From: Sphingobacterium populi | GTDB taxonomy: Bacteria > Bacteroidota > Bacteroidia > Sphingobacteriales > Sphingobacteriaceae | Length of the DNA stretch: 64,000 nucleotides | NCBI RefSeq assembly: GCF_001586775.1 | Contig: NZ_LQXS01000002.1 | Location: 720,565 to 784,564 of the forward strand | Direction of reading: 5' to 3' | Shown here: piece by piece, positions 1 to 9,089 of the stretch | How positions within the stretch are numbered: position 1 is the stretch's first letter | Layout of the letters: each line of letters begins with the position of its first letter | Notes under the pieces: generated by a model | What the model saw: the letters and a program-made list of their open reading frames with translations, nothing else | Told to the model about the DNA's origin: nothing | The model's database searches: none | Translations under genes and position numbers: made by a program

Positions 1-1
1 G

Positions 2-1315
2 GGATGTAGTGATTTTCTTTCCCAGAAAGCTGACGGCCGTTTAGCGGTGCCTACCAAGGTGGTAGACTTTCAGGCGATGCTGGATAACTTCGGTACGGTG
101 AACAATAATTTTGTTTCGGCTGGCGAGGTAAGTGCCGATGACTTTTATTTGCGGGATGCAGATCTTCGGGGCTTATCGTATGAAAGTGATCGCAGGCTGT
201 ATACCTGGCAAGCAGACTTTGTGGCTAGACCACAAAGCACGGCAGGGGATGAGTGGTATAATTGCTATACCGCTGTCAATATTTGCAATCTCGTTTTAAA
301 AGGGTTAGACGATAATAACTTGTCTGGAGTAGAGGTCGATATGGTACGAGCACATGCTTTATTCATGCGAGCAGTGAGGTTCTTGGATGCTGTGCAGACT
401 TGGTGCGTAGCTTATACGCCAGCAACCGCGGACAGGGATTTGGGTATTGTGCTGAAAGTAAACCCAGACCCTGATGAGCGCTCCGTCCGAGCTAGCTTGG
501 CCGCGAGCTATGCGCAGATCATCACGGACTTGGAGTCTGCTTATGCCTTGCTGCCTGAGCGGCAACCCGGAAAAACCGCACCTACGCGTCTAGTTGCTGC
601 CGCTATGTTAGCAAGAGTCTATCTTTATATGGGAGATTACGCGCAGGCGGATCGTTACCTGCAAACGATAAAAAACTCTGAGCTTCCTTTGCTAGATTTT
701 AATGCGCTAAATCCAGCTACGCTATACCCAATTCCTACGGTGACTGATAGTAGTATAGAGCTGCTGTTTTGGAGTAATGCGATGCTGGCAGCGCCGCTGA
801 ATGGGAATATTGCCCGTATAGCCCCTGAGCTTATCGCACAGTATGAGCCCGGTGATCTGCGCAAGCAAATCTACTTTCGCCAGCATGCGGACGGCACCTA
901 TTTCTTTCGAGGAAGTCATGTTGGACAGATGACACTTACTCCCGGAATGAGTAGTAGTGAAGTGCTACTGATGAAAGCTGAATGCTATGCCCATCTAAAC
1001 AATCTACCTGCGGCGCAGCAGGAATTGAATCACTTACTAGTTACTCGCTACGAATCTGGAAAGTTTCAACCATATAGTTTTTCTAGCAGCGCAGATGCCT
1101 TAGAAATCATTCGCAGGGAGCGTAGAAAAGAGCTCGTAATGCGCGGACTTCGCTGGGCGGATATTAAGCGTTACAATCGCGATGGTGCAGGACTCGTCTT
1201 GGAGCGCAATGCAGAAGGGGAGTTATTCAGGCTTCAACCTAGGGATCCGCGGTACGCGATTGCAATCCCAGAGGAAGTTATTGCCCTTTCGGGTATTCAG
1301 CAAAATCCAAGATAA
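2..1315 (+). CDS. SusD/RagB-family nutrient-binding outer-membrane lipoprotein (5' end outside window)
   Basis: The frame is open to the left edge, so the start lies upstream. The second visible codon is Cys followed by SDFLSQKADG, which fits the lipidated cysteine of a mature SusD-like lipoprotein; the signal peptide would lie before the window. The rest is rich in TPR-like helices and ends with the typical SusD tail, including RRERRKELVMRGLRWADIKR about 50 residues before the C-terminus. Members of the family sit on the cell surface and cap a SusC-type TonB-dependent transporter, binding glycans or other nutrients. The partner susC gene would be expected just left of the window. The substrate cannot be told from the sequence. 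Confidence in the family is high. Confidence 0.9.
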   Translation, partial: GCSDFLSQKADGRLAVPTKVVDFQAMLDNFGTVNNNFVSAGEVSADDFYLRDADLRGLSYESDRRLYTWQADFVARPQSTAGDEWYNCYTAVNICNLVLKGLDDNNLSGVEVDMVRAHALFMRAVRFLDAVQTWCVAYTPATADRDLGIVLKVNPDPDERSVRASLAASYAQIITDLESAYALLPERQPGKTAPTRLVAAAMLARVYLYMGDYAQADRYLQTIKNSELPLLDFNALNPATLYPIPTVTDSSIELLFWSNAMLAAPLNGNIARIAPELIAQYEPGDLRKQIYFRQHADGTYFFRGSHVGQMTLTPGMSSSEVLLMKAECYAHLNNLPAAQQELNHLLVTRYESGKFQPYSFSSSADALEIIRRERRKELVMRGLRWADIKRYNRDGAGLVLERNAEGELFRLQPRDPRYAIAIPEEVIALSGIQQNPR

Positions 1316-1341
1316 TAGTAAACCCAAAATGCAGATGCACT

Positions 1342-1599
1342 ATGTTATTTCTCGATAAGCAAAACGTGATCGACTTCTACTTAGGCTCGGGACAGATCTC
1401 AGAAAAGTTAGAAAGCTCCAAGAGAGAATTGTTAAGGCAGGTGCTGTACTTAGCTTTGGACGTGCCTGATCAGGATTTCCTACTCCATGTAAGCAGGCTT
1501 ATTGCTCAATGTAATGTTGAACTTAAGAGGCATGGGGACTTTTCGACGTTGCTAGCTACAGTAGGAGCGCAGGTGATAGCACCTAAAATGAACGTATAG
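1342..1599 (+). CDS. hypothetical 85-aa protein following susD
   Basis: A short reading frame begins 26 bases after the susD stop, on the same strand, so it could share its transcript. The product (MLFLDKQNVIDFYLGSGQIS...) is leucine-rich, predicted mostly helical, and has no signal peptide, lipobox or membrane segment. I recognise no domain. It could be a genuine small cytoplasmic protein or a fragment of a larger gene; the uninterrupted frame, ATG start and position after susD are the only support. Confidence 0.4.
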   Translation: MLFLDKQNVIDFYLGSGQISEKLESSKRELLRQVLYLALDVPDQDFLLHVSRLIAQCNVELKRHGDFSTLLATVGAQVIAPKMNV

Positions 1600-1754
1600 C
1601 AGTTAATACCAACTGCAAGGGTTGCTACAAGTGTTTTTATAAAGTCGACATGTTGACGCAGCTTATCTGTACCGTTATTAGTGAATAGGTCTTGGGTCGT
1701 AGACGTTATAAATATCACCCTAAAGAGCAGGCAAATTAATTGGTAACAAAGCAA

Positions 1755-1782
1755 CAGGCCGAAGCATATACGCTTCGGCCTG
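1755..1782 (-). terminator. strong hairpin, probable terminator of the 1808-2146 gene
   Basis: A perfect 11-bp stem (1755-1765 with 1772-1782, arm CAGGCCGAAGC) closes a 6-base loop. It lies 26 bases beyond the stop of the minus-strand gene at 1808 and is followed on that strand by a T-rich stretch. It may also stop read-through from the plus-strand genes. Confidence 0.7.
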
Positions 1783-1807
1783 TAAAATTAAAAACATGAA
1801 TCAGTCT

Positions 1808-2146
1808 TTACGGACGTTTAGATGATGGGTTTATATCAAGTACCGCTTCGTTATCCATTCCACTAAGGTAAGTCGCCAGTTCGTCCAGATTATTGGCTTC
1901 TACGGTTATCTCACAAGGTTTCTGTCCAACTGTACCGCAAGCATTGGATGTACCTTCTCTCCAATTCTCAATTTCTGAGAATTGGCCAGGGTCTTCGCTA
2001 TCGCCTACGAAGTGAAAGGTGTTTTGTAATTTATTAGTGCCCACGGACTGCTTATTCATCACTGCGGTAAATGCAAACGTTCCGATTGCAATTAGCGCCA
2101 ATATTAATGTGAAGAGTGATGTCTTCACCGCAAATGTGTTTTTCAT
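1808..2146 (-). CDS. small secreted or membrane-anchored protein with two cysteines
   Basis: The 112-residue product has a basic N-terminus and a hydrophobic stretch at about residues 9-29 (SLFTLILALIAIGTFAFTAV), so it is probably exported or anchored. The remaining 80 residues are hydrophilic and carry two cysteines (C70 and C78, in NACGTVGQKPCEI) that could form a disulfide. The layout resembles the short exported proteins of Sphingobacteriaceae annotated as DUF6520, but I cannot confirm the family by eye. No function is known. It is monocistronic with a strong hairpin behind it. Confidence 0.6.
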   Translation of the reverse strand: MKNTFAVKTSLFTLILALIAIGTFAFTAVMNKQSVGTNKLQNTFHFVGDSEDPGQFSEIENWREGTSNACGTVGQKPCEITVEANNLDELATYLSGMDNEAVLDINPSSKRP

Positions 2147-2416
2147 GGTTGTAAAATTTTTAGTGTTAATTAATTACCTTAGCAGATCTTTGCCCGCCAA
2201 GGCATTTGATCTTTTTAATGCTGTGGTGGCCTACTCATCTATAGTATTCAGCGAGTAGACCTTTAGCCGGAAGAGCGCAAATTTCATCTTAAACATTTTC
2301 ATATCACATATCTTAATTAATTTTATAAATTCAGTTACATTAACACCGCTGTTAAATACTGATAGTCAAAATTATATAACTTAAAATGCGTGAGTTGCAC
2401 ATTAGATGTGCAATTT

Positions 2417-3025
2417 TTAGCTGTTTAAGCTTTTTAGGAAAAGATATTGGCATTCTTGGAGGGTTCGTTTAGATATACCCAAATAATCTGCTTGTTCTTG
2501 CTGAGTCATTACCGACTGAATACTGGAAAGCTGCTCGCGGAAAAGTCTATACCTATCAAGTGGTAATTTTGATAGCAAAATGGAGATATGACTTCTATGC
2601 TGTCTTGTTTCTCTACTGGCGAGCACATCAAATAGTATGTCAATTACTGGATCATGGTTTTTAAGTGTTTTTACACGTTCGTATGCTATGCGTAGAACTA
2701 AACTGGACCGAAGTGCTACGATACTACCTGTTCTTGGCGTATTGGTATAAAGGTGATTGGTTGTTTTTAAGGAGTTATGTGCTAGAGCAACACTTTCAAT
2801 TTTTCTTTTTTTTATGGAAGGATCAATGGATACAAATGCGATCATTCCTTGGCAAACGAAATATAAGTTTTTTTGTGGGGAAGAATAGTTGTATAAAAGT
2901 TCGCCGCGACTGGCATGTATTGGGTGCAGATTGTCTCGAGCCCATTGCTTGTGGTATTCTTCAGTCTGAGCATACTCTGACCAGAATTGAAAAAAGATAT
3001 TTAAGGCTTTGGTGTCTTTTTTCAT
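2417..3025 (-). CDS. Crp/Fnr-family transcriptional regulator
   Basis: The 202-residue length and layout match Bacteroidota Crp/Fnr regulators. A cyclic-nucleotide-binding-type beta-roll occupies about residues 30-125 (GELLYNYSSPQKNLYFVCQGMI), a dimerisation helix follows, and a C-terminal helix-turn-helix is visible in VMTQQEQADYLGISKRTLQE near residues 168-190. There is no Fe-S cysteine cluster, so it is not an Fnr-type oxygen sensor. The ligand and target genes are unknown. It stands alone; the neighbouring minus-strand gene at 3442-4852 lies 416 bases upstream. Confidence 0.8.
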   Translation of the reverse strand: MKKDTKALNIFFQFWSEYAQTEEYHKQWARDNLHPIHASRGELLYNYSSPQKNLYFVCQGMIAFVSIDPSIKKRKIESVALAHNSLKTTNHLYTNTPRTGSIVALRSSLVLRIAYERVKTLKNHDPVIDILFDVLASRETRQHRSHISILLSKLPLDRYRLFREQLSSIQSVMTQQEQADYLGISKRTLQECQYLFLKSLNS

Positions 3026-3441
3026 GGCTAAATGTGTTGTCTAATAATCCACTATTAGCAGGCTAAATATTCACATATTGTTGATATTCAAAGCTAAATA
3101 ACCTTTGTAAAAAATAGGTTTGGTATGGACATAATGCCATTTAGTAGGAGCGTAATGCTATTTGCCTAGCGCAAAATGCTATTTGATCCTACGAACTTGA
3201 GCAAAATTGAAGGTAAAATTTCAATTGAAAAGTTGAAATTCACTCCTGAAATCAAGAATTTAATAGGTGGATTTTTAAATGGGAGGGAGGGTCAGTTTTG
3301 GTTTAAACATTGACTGAACTTGGAAAATGTGTCTCTTTTGGAATGAACACTTCGTACAAAGAAGGTGTTTTGATCATGCTTCCAAAGCGAGTAATAGGTA
3401 AGCGCAATAGAGGATCGGCAGAGCAATTAGAAACCTTTCCA
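3026..3441. other. intergenic region with insertion-sequence-like end repeats
   Basis: No credible gene is seen here. It holds the tandem repeat described at 3128-3195 and, near 3286-3300, a GGGAGGGTCAGTTTTGG stretch of the kind found inside the ends of Bacteroidota IS21-like elements. Both suggest the scar of a lost insertion sequence. Confidence 0.4.
3128..3195. repeat. tandem 20-22 bp motif (TAATGCTATTTG...), copy 1
   Basis: Three imperfect units (ATAATGCCATTTAGTAGGAG, TAATGCTATTTGCCTAGCG, AAAATGCTATTTGATCCTAC) follow one another. The same unit, including ATTTGCCTAGCG, recurs at 12482-12520. Tandem terminal repeats of this size are a feature of IS21-family ends, so these may be left-over ends. 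No transposase is present. Confidence 0.55.
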
Positions 3442-3543
3442 TTACCTTAAAGCAAATAGCGCAGCTATCAGTAGTAGGATAATCCCCAAGACATCAGCCA
3501 ATCGATGTATTACTTTATAAAGTATTTTTACGTGATCTTTCAT
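3442..3543 (-). CDS. 33-aa single-span membrane microprotein coupled to the ferric reductase gene
   Basis: An ATG one base beyond the stop codon of the reductase gene opens a 33-codon frame (MKDHVKILYKVIHRLADVLG followed by IILLLIAALFALR). The product has a short basic amphipathic head and a C-terminal hydrophobic span of about 14-16 residues. The tight spacing suggests translational coupling. I do not recognise a family. It could be a small subunit or stabiliser of the flavoprotein, or a chance frame; the amphipathic-plus-hydrophobic pattern argues mildly for a real gene. Confidence 0.4.
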   Translation of the reverse strand: MKDHVKILYKVIHRLADVLGIILLLIAALFALR

Positions 3544-3544
3544 A

Positions 3545-4852
3545 TTATACCATTTCAAAACGTTCTGAATAAATCTGTTTCCAACTAATTCCCAAGTTAT
3601 GTAGGGATATTTCGGTAATGTCCATCAATGGTGTTGGTCCACAGATGAAAAACATATAATTGTCGTGCTCCTTTGGGATATAGCGAGCTAGTAATTCCTG
3701 AGAAACAAATCCTTCCTCTCCATCCCAATCATCTTCGGGCTCTTCAAGCACATGAATAAGTCGGAGATTCAATGTTTCGCTCAACTCATCCAATTCCTCC
3801 CGAAAAGTAATATTCTCCCAATCACTATTAGCATAAATCAGCACAATCTGTCTCTCGTCTTTCTGATCGCGGAGCGTACGCAGCATGCTCATCGCGGGCG
3901 TAATGCCTATACCGCCCATAATAAAGAACAGATTCGCAGAGGCAGACGGCGTGAATGCGCCGAAGGGTCCTTCCAGATAAGCTGTATCACCCGGCTTCAA
4001 ATCCTGCCAAGTCGCTGTAAAATCACCTAAAACTTTTGCCGTTAATTGAATTTGCGGATCTAATGCGCTCGAACACAGTGAAAACGGATGTTGCTGCAGA
4101 TCAAATGGCGTGTCATTGATGGTTACCCAACAGTACTGACCTGGTACGTAGTTCATCTTTTTGCCGGTGGCCTCAAGTGCTATGGTGTAACAGTCGTTTC
4201 GTTCCTCGATGACTTGTACAATCTTGTAGGCATGTTTACGATTTTGGTAAGGCCGAATAATTCGCGTATGCACTACGAGATACATACAAATACAGATAAT
4301 CATTGCCAGAATGATTTTTTTCCACAATGGATCCATATAATGAGACACCTGGATAGCATGAACCAACCCAATAAATACGATGGCTAATGCTAGAAAACCA
4401 TGAATTAATCGCCACTTCTCATAACTGAGATTCATCGCTTGCCGCCACAAGCTGCTACCTACGATCGCAAATAGCGAGATCGTAACTATGCTAAGCGAAA
4501 TTGCACGCATGAAGTTGACTCTTGGATCGAAATAAGATAGGTACGAAAAGTCGGCCAACAACAAGGTGATGGGATGGGCAAGCACAAACAGGAAAGAGAT
4601 TATTCCTATCTGTTTGTGAAATTGCATTACATTATCACCACTATACACGGCAGCAATCTTTTGAAAGCGTCCAGTAAAAATAAATTGTACCGCCATCATG
4701 CCCAATCCAATAAATCCAAACGCCACCCCAAGTTCTATCCAAAATTGCCGAACCTGAGGAATGGATCCTGTCAAAGCAAGCAAAAGGGGTAGAAGCGACA
4801 AGCCAGCATAAATAAAAAGCCAAAGAAATCCGTTTCGGTAAGTATAGTGCAT
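3545..4852 (-). CDS. ferric-reductase-like transmembrane flavoprotein (ferredoxin-reductase-type C-terminus)
   Basis: The 435-residue protein has an N-terminal membrane domain of about six helices (residues 10-205) with histidines placed as in haem-binding ferric reductase domains (FHKQIGIISFLFVLAHPITL; WRLIHGFLALAIVFIGLVHA). A soluble FAD/NAD(P)H module follows: HPFSLCSS is the flavin-binding signature, GGIGITPAMSMLR binds the nicotinamide nucleotide, and FFICGPTPLM lies near the C-terminus. Such proteins pass electrons from NAD(P)H across the inner membrane to metals or other acceptors. The physiological acceptor is not evident. It is the first gene of a minus-strand pair with the 33-aa ORF. 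Confidence 0.85.
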   Translation of the reverse strand: MHYTYRNGFLWLFIYAGLSLLPLLLALTGSIPQVRQFWIELGVAFGFIGLGMMAVQFIFTGRFQKIAAVYSGDNVMQFHKQIGIISFLFVLAHPITLLLADFSYLSYFDPRVNFMRAISLSIVTISLFAIVGSSLWRQAMNLSYEKWRLIHGFLALAIVFIGLVHAIQVSHYMDPLWKKIILAMIICICMYLVVHTRIIRPYQNRKHAYKIVQVIEERNDCYTIALEATGKKMNYVPGQYCWVTINDTPFDLQQHPFSLCSSALDPQIQLTAKVLGDFTATWQDLKPGDTAYLEGPFGAFTPSASANLFFIMGGIGITPAMSMLRTLRDQKDERQIVLIYANSDWENITFREELDELSETLNLRLIHVLEEPEDDWDGEEGFVSQELLARYIPKEHDNYMFFICGPTPLMDITEISLHNLGISWKQIYSERFEMV

Positions 4853-5104
4853 AGGGCTTAGATGATCAGTGCTATATTAACAACACGATATACTAGATAG
4901 TGTTTCTTTTTTCTTAAATGACGCTTAAAATGTTCATTTTTCCATGTTTACGCGTAAAATATATACGTATTACTGCAATTTATCGCATCATTAATTAGGT
5001 TATTATACCCGAATTGCCTCTTTAATAAACATCCGTAAATATCAACTGTATTATTAAATACAGATAGCACACGAATAGATTACTATCGGACGAAAGGAAA
5101 GATT

Positions 5105-5688
5105 ATGATACTAGAGCACAAAAAAGGTAAACGAGTGGATTGTTTATCATCTAACGAATTTTCTACTGGAGAAGAAGCCAAACAATTTTTCTTAGTAGCC
5201 AAAGGACATCTTCTAGATATCAACAATTGGAATGAAGTAGCTGTATTACCGTCATCCGTATTCCAATTGGCAGACAGCAATGGCGCGCCCTTGGAGCGAG
5301 AAGCGAAGGTGATTTGGTCAAAATTGACATTCTAGGACCAGGATTACCCAGCAGCGATGGATATGATTAGGTTCGCATTGAGCAAATTTTGGAAGAAACC
5401 ACAGCAAAAAGTCAAAAAGTTTCCATTACATTGAGACCAAAAACTGATCCAACACAAACCGACAAAGATATTGCGCATTTTTTCAAAGACATAGCCACTT
5501 CTACTATTTTGTTGGAACAGAAGGATAATGAAGTTTCCGCTCAATATGCCGGTAGAAATGAATTGATTAATGATGAGAATGAAAGTATAGCAGATACTAT
5601 TAGAAATGCACTAATCGGACTTGGTGTTAAATTAGGCGGCTCATATCCACAGTGGAAAGCTTTGGTAGCTGGAATAGTTAAAAATTAA
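5105..5688 (+). pseudogene. conserved Bacteroidota hypothetical gene broken by a frameshift and a nonsense codon
   Basis: Codons 1-70 (MILEHKKGKRVDCLSSNEFS...) run in one frame to a stop at 5333. From about 5310 another frame continues the protein sense as DLVKIDILGPGLPSSDGYD, meets TAG at 5368-5370, and goes on uninterrupted to 5688 (VRIEQILEETTAKSQKVSIT...). I recall intact relatives of about 190 residues with a Trp at the TAG position, which would make it TGG to TAG. Two lesions in one gene suggest genuine decay. The ancestral function is unknown; the tail (LGVKLGGSYPQWKALVAGI) is its best-kept part. Confidence 0.7.
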
Positions 5689-5711
5689 GTTGAGGAATTT
5701 TAGTCAGAAAA

Positions 5712-7598
5712 TCAAATACCAATGTGACTGCTTTTTAAACTGAAAAAGAAAGTTGAGCCAATACCTTGTTCACTTTCAATAGATATACTACTATCATGTA
5801 AACGCAGCAATTCCGACACTAGATACAGACCTATACCAAATCCGGAAATATTTTTCCTATTCGGGTCTTTAATCCTATAGAAACGCTGAAACAGCATTTT
5901 CTGATCTTTTGCGCTTATACCCATGCCTTGATCCTTTACGCTAACGATAACTTGTTTATCTTTATTTTCACAGCTGATAATGATTTGCCCCCCTGAGGGC
6001 GAGTACTTAACTGCATTACTTACCAAATTGGTTAACACTTGGCAAATCTTATCACGATCTGCATTGACGTTTACATTTCCGGTAGAATTAATGATGAATG
6101 TGTGAGGAGAATCAAATAGTTCAGCATCACTCACTACTTCCTGTATTAACCCCTTCAATTCAAAATCCTCTAAATTAATCTCCGCCTTACCTTGTTCTAT
6201 ACGAGTCATATCAAGATAGTTTCCTATTAGAACATTCATCCGTCTTGAATGCGTTTCCACACGCTGAGTTAACTGCTTCACATCGCCAAATTGCTTTTGA
6301 TTAACCTTTTTCATCAAAAGTTGACTGTATAGCAAAATTGATGTTAATGGCGTTTTTAGTTCATGACTAACAACAGAAATGAAATCATTTTTCCTTTTTT
6401 CCTCTTCTTTGCGGTCAGTAATATCGCGTGCAATTTTAGATATGCCTGTGATCCTCCCTTCGTCATCGCGAATCGGGGATATAGTGAGTGACACGTCCAC
6501 CATTTCACCGGATTTTTTAACTCTGAGAGTTTCGAAATGCTTAACGGACTCCCCGGCACGTAATTTTCGAAGAATACTCTCTTCCTCATTATACCTATCT
6601 TGCGGTATTATCTTGAGTAGGGATTCTCCAATCATTTCCTTGGCAGTATATCCGAAAAGTTTCTCTGCCGAATCGTTCCAAGTGATAACACGTCCGTCTA
6701 ATGTCTTTGCTACAATAGCATCATCTGAAGACTCTACAATAGCAGCTAATCTGGCGTGTTGCTCATGCGATTCTTTTGTTTTAGTTACATCTAACATCGT
6801 TCCTAAAAACCGATTTAGGATATTGTCAGATCCTACAAAAACAGTTCCTTGGGCTCGTATCCATCGGCATTGATTGTCGTTAATACGAAATATTCGAAAT
6901 GTCATATCAAAGTGGCCGTCCGTGGATGCGTTGATCAACTCATATATCCGTGCATCTATCAGGGCACGATCATCTTCGTGTATACGTTTTAGAAACTCGG
7001 GAAATGATAATCTGCCTCGTTGTGATAATCCTAAGATACTTCTGCATTCTGGCGACCAATAAATTATCTTGTGGCGTTTGTTCCAGTCCCAAGTCCCTAG
7101 TTCTGTCGAGTCGATTGCTAAGCGTAGGCGGGCTTCACTTTCCCGGAGTTTAAAATTAAAGGATTCAGTCTGATGCTTTTGAATGATGTCGCTCGAGATG
7201 TCTCGGGTGAAGCATTGCGTATGAATAAATTTGTCATCCTGTCTAAATACATTGGAACTGATAAGCACATGTTTTATACTACCGTTTTTATGAAGCAGTT
7301 TTGCAGGATAATCTTGGACGGTTTCATTTATTAGCCATCTGCCAAAAATATCGTTAGCTATATTTTTGTCCGAATGTATATCCGCAATATTTTTACCGAT
7401 ATACTCCTGTTTTTGGTATCCAAGTAAGTCTAACTCTGCTTGGTTTGCCCAGATGATCTTGCCATAATTATCTACGGATCTTAAAGGGGTGGATGCCTTC
7501 TCCATAAAATCTGTTAAATATTCGCATCTTTTCGACAAGTTCTCGTTCAAGTTTTTCAAGTCGGCAAGCTGCTTTTGTAGAGCTGTTATGTCTTCCAT
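5712..7598 (-). CDS. soluble PAS-domain sensor histidine kinase
   Basis: The 628-residue protein starts with a coiled coil (residues 1-30) and carries three PAS/PAC domains (about 35-135, 155-275 and 285-400; conserved pieces are IIWANQAELDLLGY, IIYWSPECRSILGL and VITWNDSAEKLFGYTAKEM). The HisKA domain has the phosphorylated His in VVSHELKTPLTSI near residue 413. The catalytic domain has N-box NLVSNAVKYSP, G1 DQGMGIS and G2 GFGIGLYLV. No transmembrane segment is present, so it senses something in the cytoplasm, such as redox or light through PAS cofactors. No response regulator is adjacent; the lone receiver at 10563 is the nearest candidate partner. Confidence 0.92.
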   Translation of the reverse strand: MEDITALQKQLADLKNLNENLSKRCEYLTDFMEKASTPLRSVDNYGKIIWANQAELDLLGYQKQEYIGKNIADIHSDKNIANDIFGRWLINETVQDYPAKLLHKNGSIKHVLISSNVFRQDDKFIHTQCFTRDISSDIIQKHQTESFNFKLRESEARLRLAIDSTELGTWDWNKRHKIIYWSPECRSILGLSQRGRLSFPEFLKRIHEDDRALIDARIYELINASTDGHFDMTFRIFRINDNQCRWIRAQGTVFVGSDNILNRFLGTMLDVTKTKESHEQHARLAAIVESSDDAIVAKTLDGRVITWNDSAEKLFGYTAKEMIGESLLKIIPQDRYNEEESILRKLRAGESVKHFETLRVKKSGEMVDVSLTISPIRDDEGRITGISKIARDITDRKEEEKRKNDFISVVSHELKTPLTSILLYSQLLMKKVNQKQFGDVKQLTQRVETHSRRMNVLIGNYLDMTRIEQGKAEINLEDFELKGLIQEVVSDAELFDSPHTFIINSTGNVNVNADRDKICQVLTNLVSNAVKYSPSGGQIIISCENKDKQVIVSVKDQGMGISAKDQKMLFQRFYRIKDPNRKNISGFGIGLYLVSELLRLHDSSISIESEQGIGSTFFFSLKSSHIGI

Positions 7599-8111
7599 CT
7601 TTCACCTAAAGTTTTTGCGAACCATAAAATTAAAAAAAAAGACAAATTGAGGAATTTAGAAAGTAGGAAATTTGGTGAAAATGGTTTTTTATCTATTCTC
7701 GCTAAAATTCGGACCGAATTATGCATTTTGATGAGTTTTTTGCTAGAATGTAGCTCTTGTAGCTAAAATTTTTCCGAAAAGCTTTGGTAAGCTATTTAGA
7801 AACCAATCTTGATAATTGTAATTGTTTTTTGTTGATTGGTAAAGTTTTGCTCCACGACATTTACTATGTTGACATAATGAATGCAAGCTTAAATGAGGGA
7901 CATCGATTTTTGAGATCGTCTGAAATACCAAACACTTTAAACAGCCTTGCGTTTATTACCTTAGGATCGCAAAGCATAGTTTATTCTTCTCGTATGCCAA
8001 TTGTTGGTTTATGGAGTGTATTGTGTTTCCATAGGCGTTAAAAATTACAATTAAAGATTACCGGGCGAAAATCGGTTCAAATAATTCGTTTAAAATTTAA
8101 CACAACATGTT
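7599..8111. other. divergent intergenic region
   Basis: This 513-base AT-rich stretch separates the kinase and dehydrogenase genes and must hold both promoters. Short frames exist on both strands (7743-7931 minus, 7784-8041 plus) but their products look like random AT-rich translations. I see nothing else to name. Confidence 0.4.
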
Positions 8112-9008
8112 ATGACAGACACTAAAAACCTTTCAGAAGACCCATCCCAAAAATATCCTAAACCTCCCGTTCCAAAGCAAGATCAACCTGTTCCAGGTGT
8201 GGAAGGTAAACTAAATCCAAAAGCAGATCATGGCGAGGATTCGTATAAAGGCAGTGGAAAGTTGACGGGAAAGAAAGCGATTATTACTGGCGGTGATTCA
8301 GGTATAGGGCGGGCAGTCGCCATAGCGTTTGCACGAGAAGGTGCAGATGTATTGATTAGTTATCTGGATGACTCAGAGGATGAGGATGCAAACCTGACTG
8401 CTGAATATGTAGAAGAAGAGGGGAGGAAGGCAGTCCTTATCAAGGGAGACATCAAGGAAGAGTCACACTGTAAATATATTGTTGAAACTGCGGTGAAGGA
8501 GTTTGGCGGATTAGATATTTTAGTGAATAATGCGGCATTCCAGATGGCAAGAGAAAGTATTCAGGATGTATCTTCTGAAGAATGGGATAAAACCTTCCGT
8601 ACAAACATCACGGCCATGTTTTACCTATGTAAAGCAGCTGAACCTCATTTGAAACCAGGGAGTAGTATTATAAATACCACTTCCGTCAATGCATATTCTC
8701 CCAACGAACTGTTATTGCCGTATGCAGCCACAAAAGGTGCAATACAGAACTTCACAGCTAATTTGAGTCAAATTCTGCTGGAGGATGGAAAAGGTATCCG
8801 CGTGAATGCAGTGGCACCAGGCCCCATCTGGACACCGCTTATCCCTTCAACAATTCCAGCTCACGAGGAGTTTGGGAAAAATACACCTATGGGAAGAGCT
8901 GGTCAGCCAGCGGAGGTAGCTCCAGCTTATGTATTTCTTGCATCAGAAGATGCCAGTTATATCGCAGGTGCCACAATACCCGTAGCAGGCGGAAGAATAA
9001 CTATTTAA
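8112..9008 (+). CDS. short-chain dehydrogenase/reductase with N-terminal extension (stress-type, YghA/YhdF-like)
   Basis: The 298-residue protein has a 48-residue hydrophilic, proline-rich lead (PKPPVPKQDQPVPG) seen in general-stress SDRs annotated as glucose or ribitol dehydrogenase-like. The Rossmann fold follows: cofactor loop TGGDSGIG at 59-66, NNAA around 139-142, catalytic Ser191, Tyr204 and Lys208 (SVNAY; YAATK), and a C-terminal motif DASYIAGATIPVAGG. It reduces or oxidises a carbonyl/alcohol using NAD(P)(H); the substrate is unknown. It is monocistronic with a strong terminator behind it. Confidence 0.9.
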   Translation: MTDTKNLSEDPSQKYPKPPVPKQDQPVPGVEGKLNPKADHGEDSYKGSGKLTGKKAIITGGDSGIGRAVAIAFAREGADVLISYLDDSEDEDANLTAEYVEEEGRKAVLIKGDIKEESHCKYIVETAVKEFGGLDILVNNAAFQMARESIQDVSSEEWDKTFRTNITAMFYLCKAAEPHLKPGSSIINTTSVNAYSPNELLLPYAATKGAIQNFTANLSQILLEDGKGIRVNAVAPGPIWTPLIPSTIPAHEEFGKNTPMGRAGQPAEVAPAYVFLASEDASYIAGATIPVAGGRITI

Positions 9009-9049
9009 AATTTGATCGTAGTGTAAATTTACTGCGATAATATTCGGTG

Positions 9050-9089
9050 CTAAGACAGTAGAATGAAAGAACCCATTCTACTGTCTTAG
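9050..9089 (+). terminator. terminator of the dehydrogenase gene
   Basis: A perfect 16-bp stem (9050-9065 with 9074-9089, arm CTAAGACAGTAGAATG) closes an 8-base loop about 40 bases after the stop codon, followed by an AT-rich run. Confidence 0.8.

Noticed and set aside
7743..8041. Short overlapping frames on both strands upstream of the dehydrogenase gene
   Set aside because: Composition of random AT-rich DNA, no domain or signal, and the region must hold two promoters.
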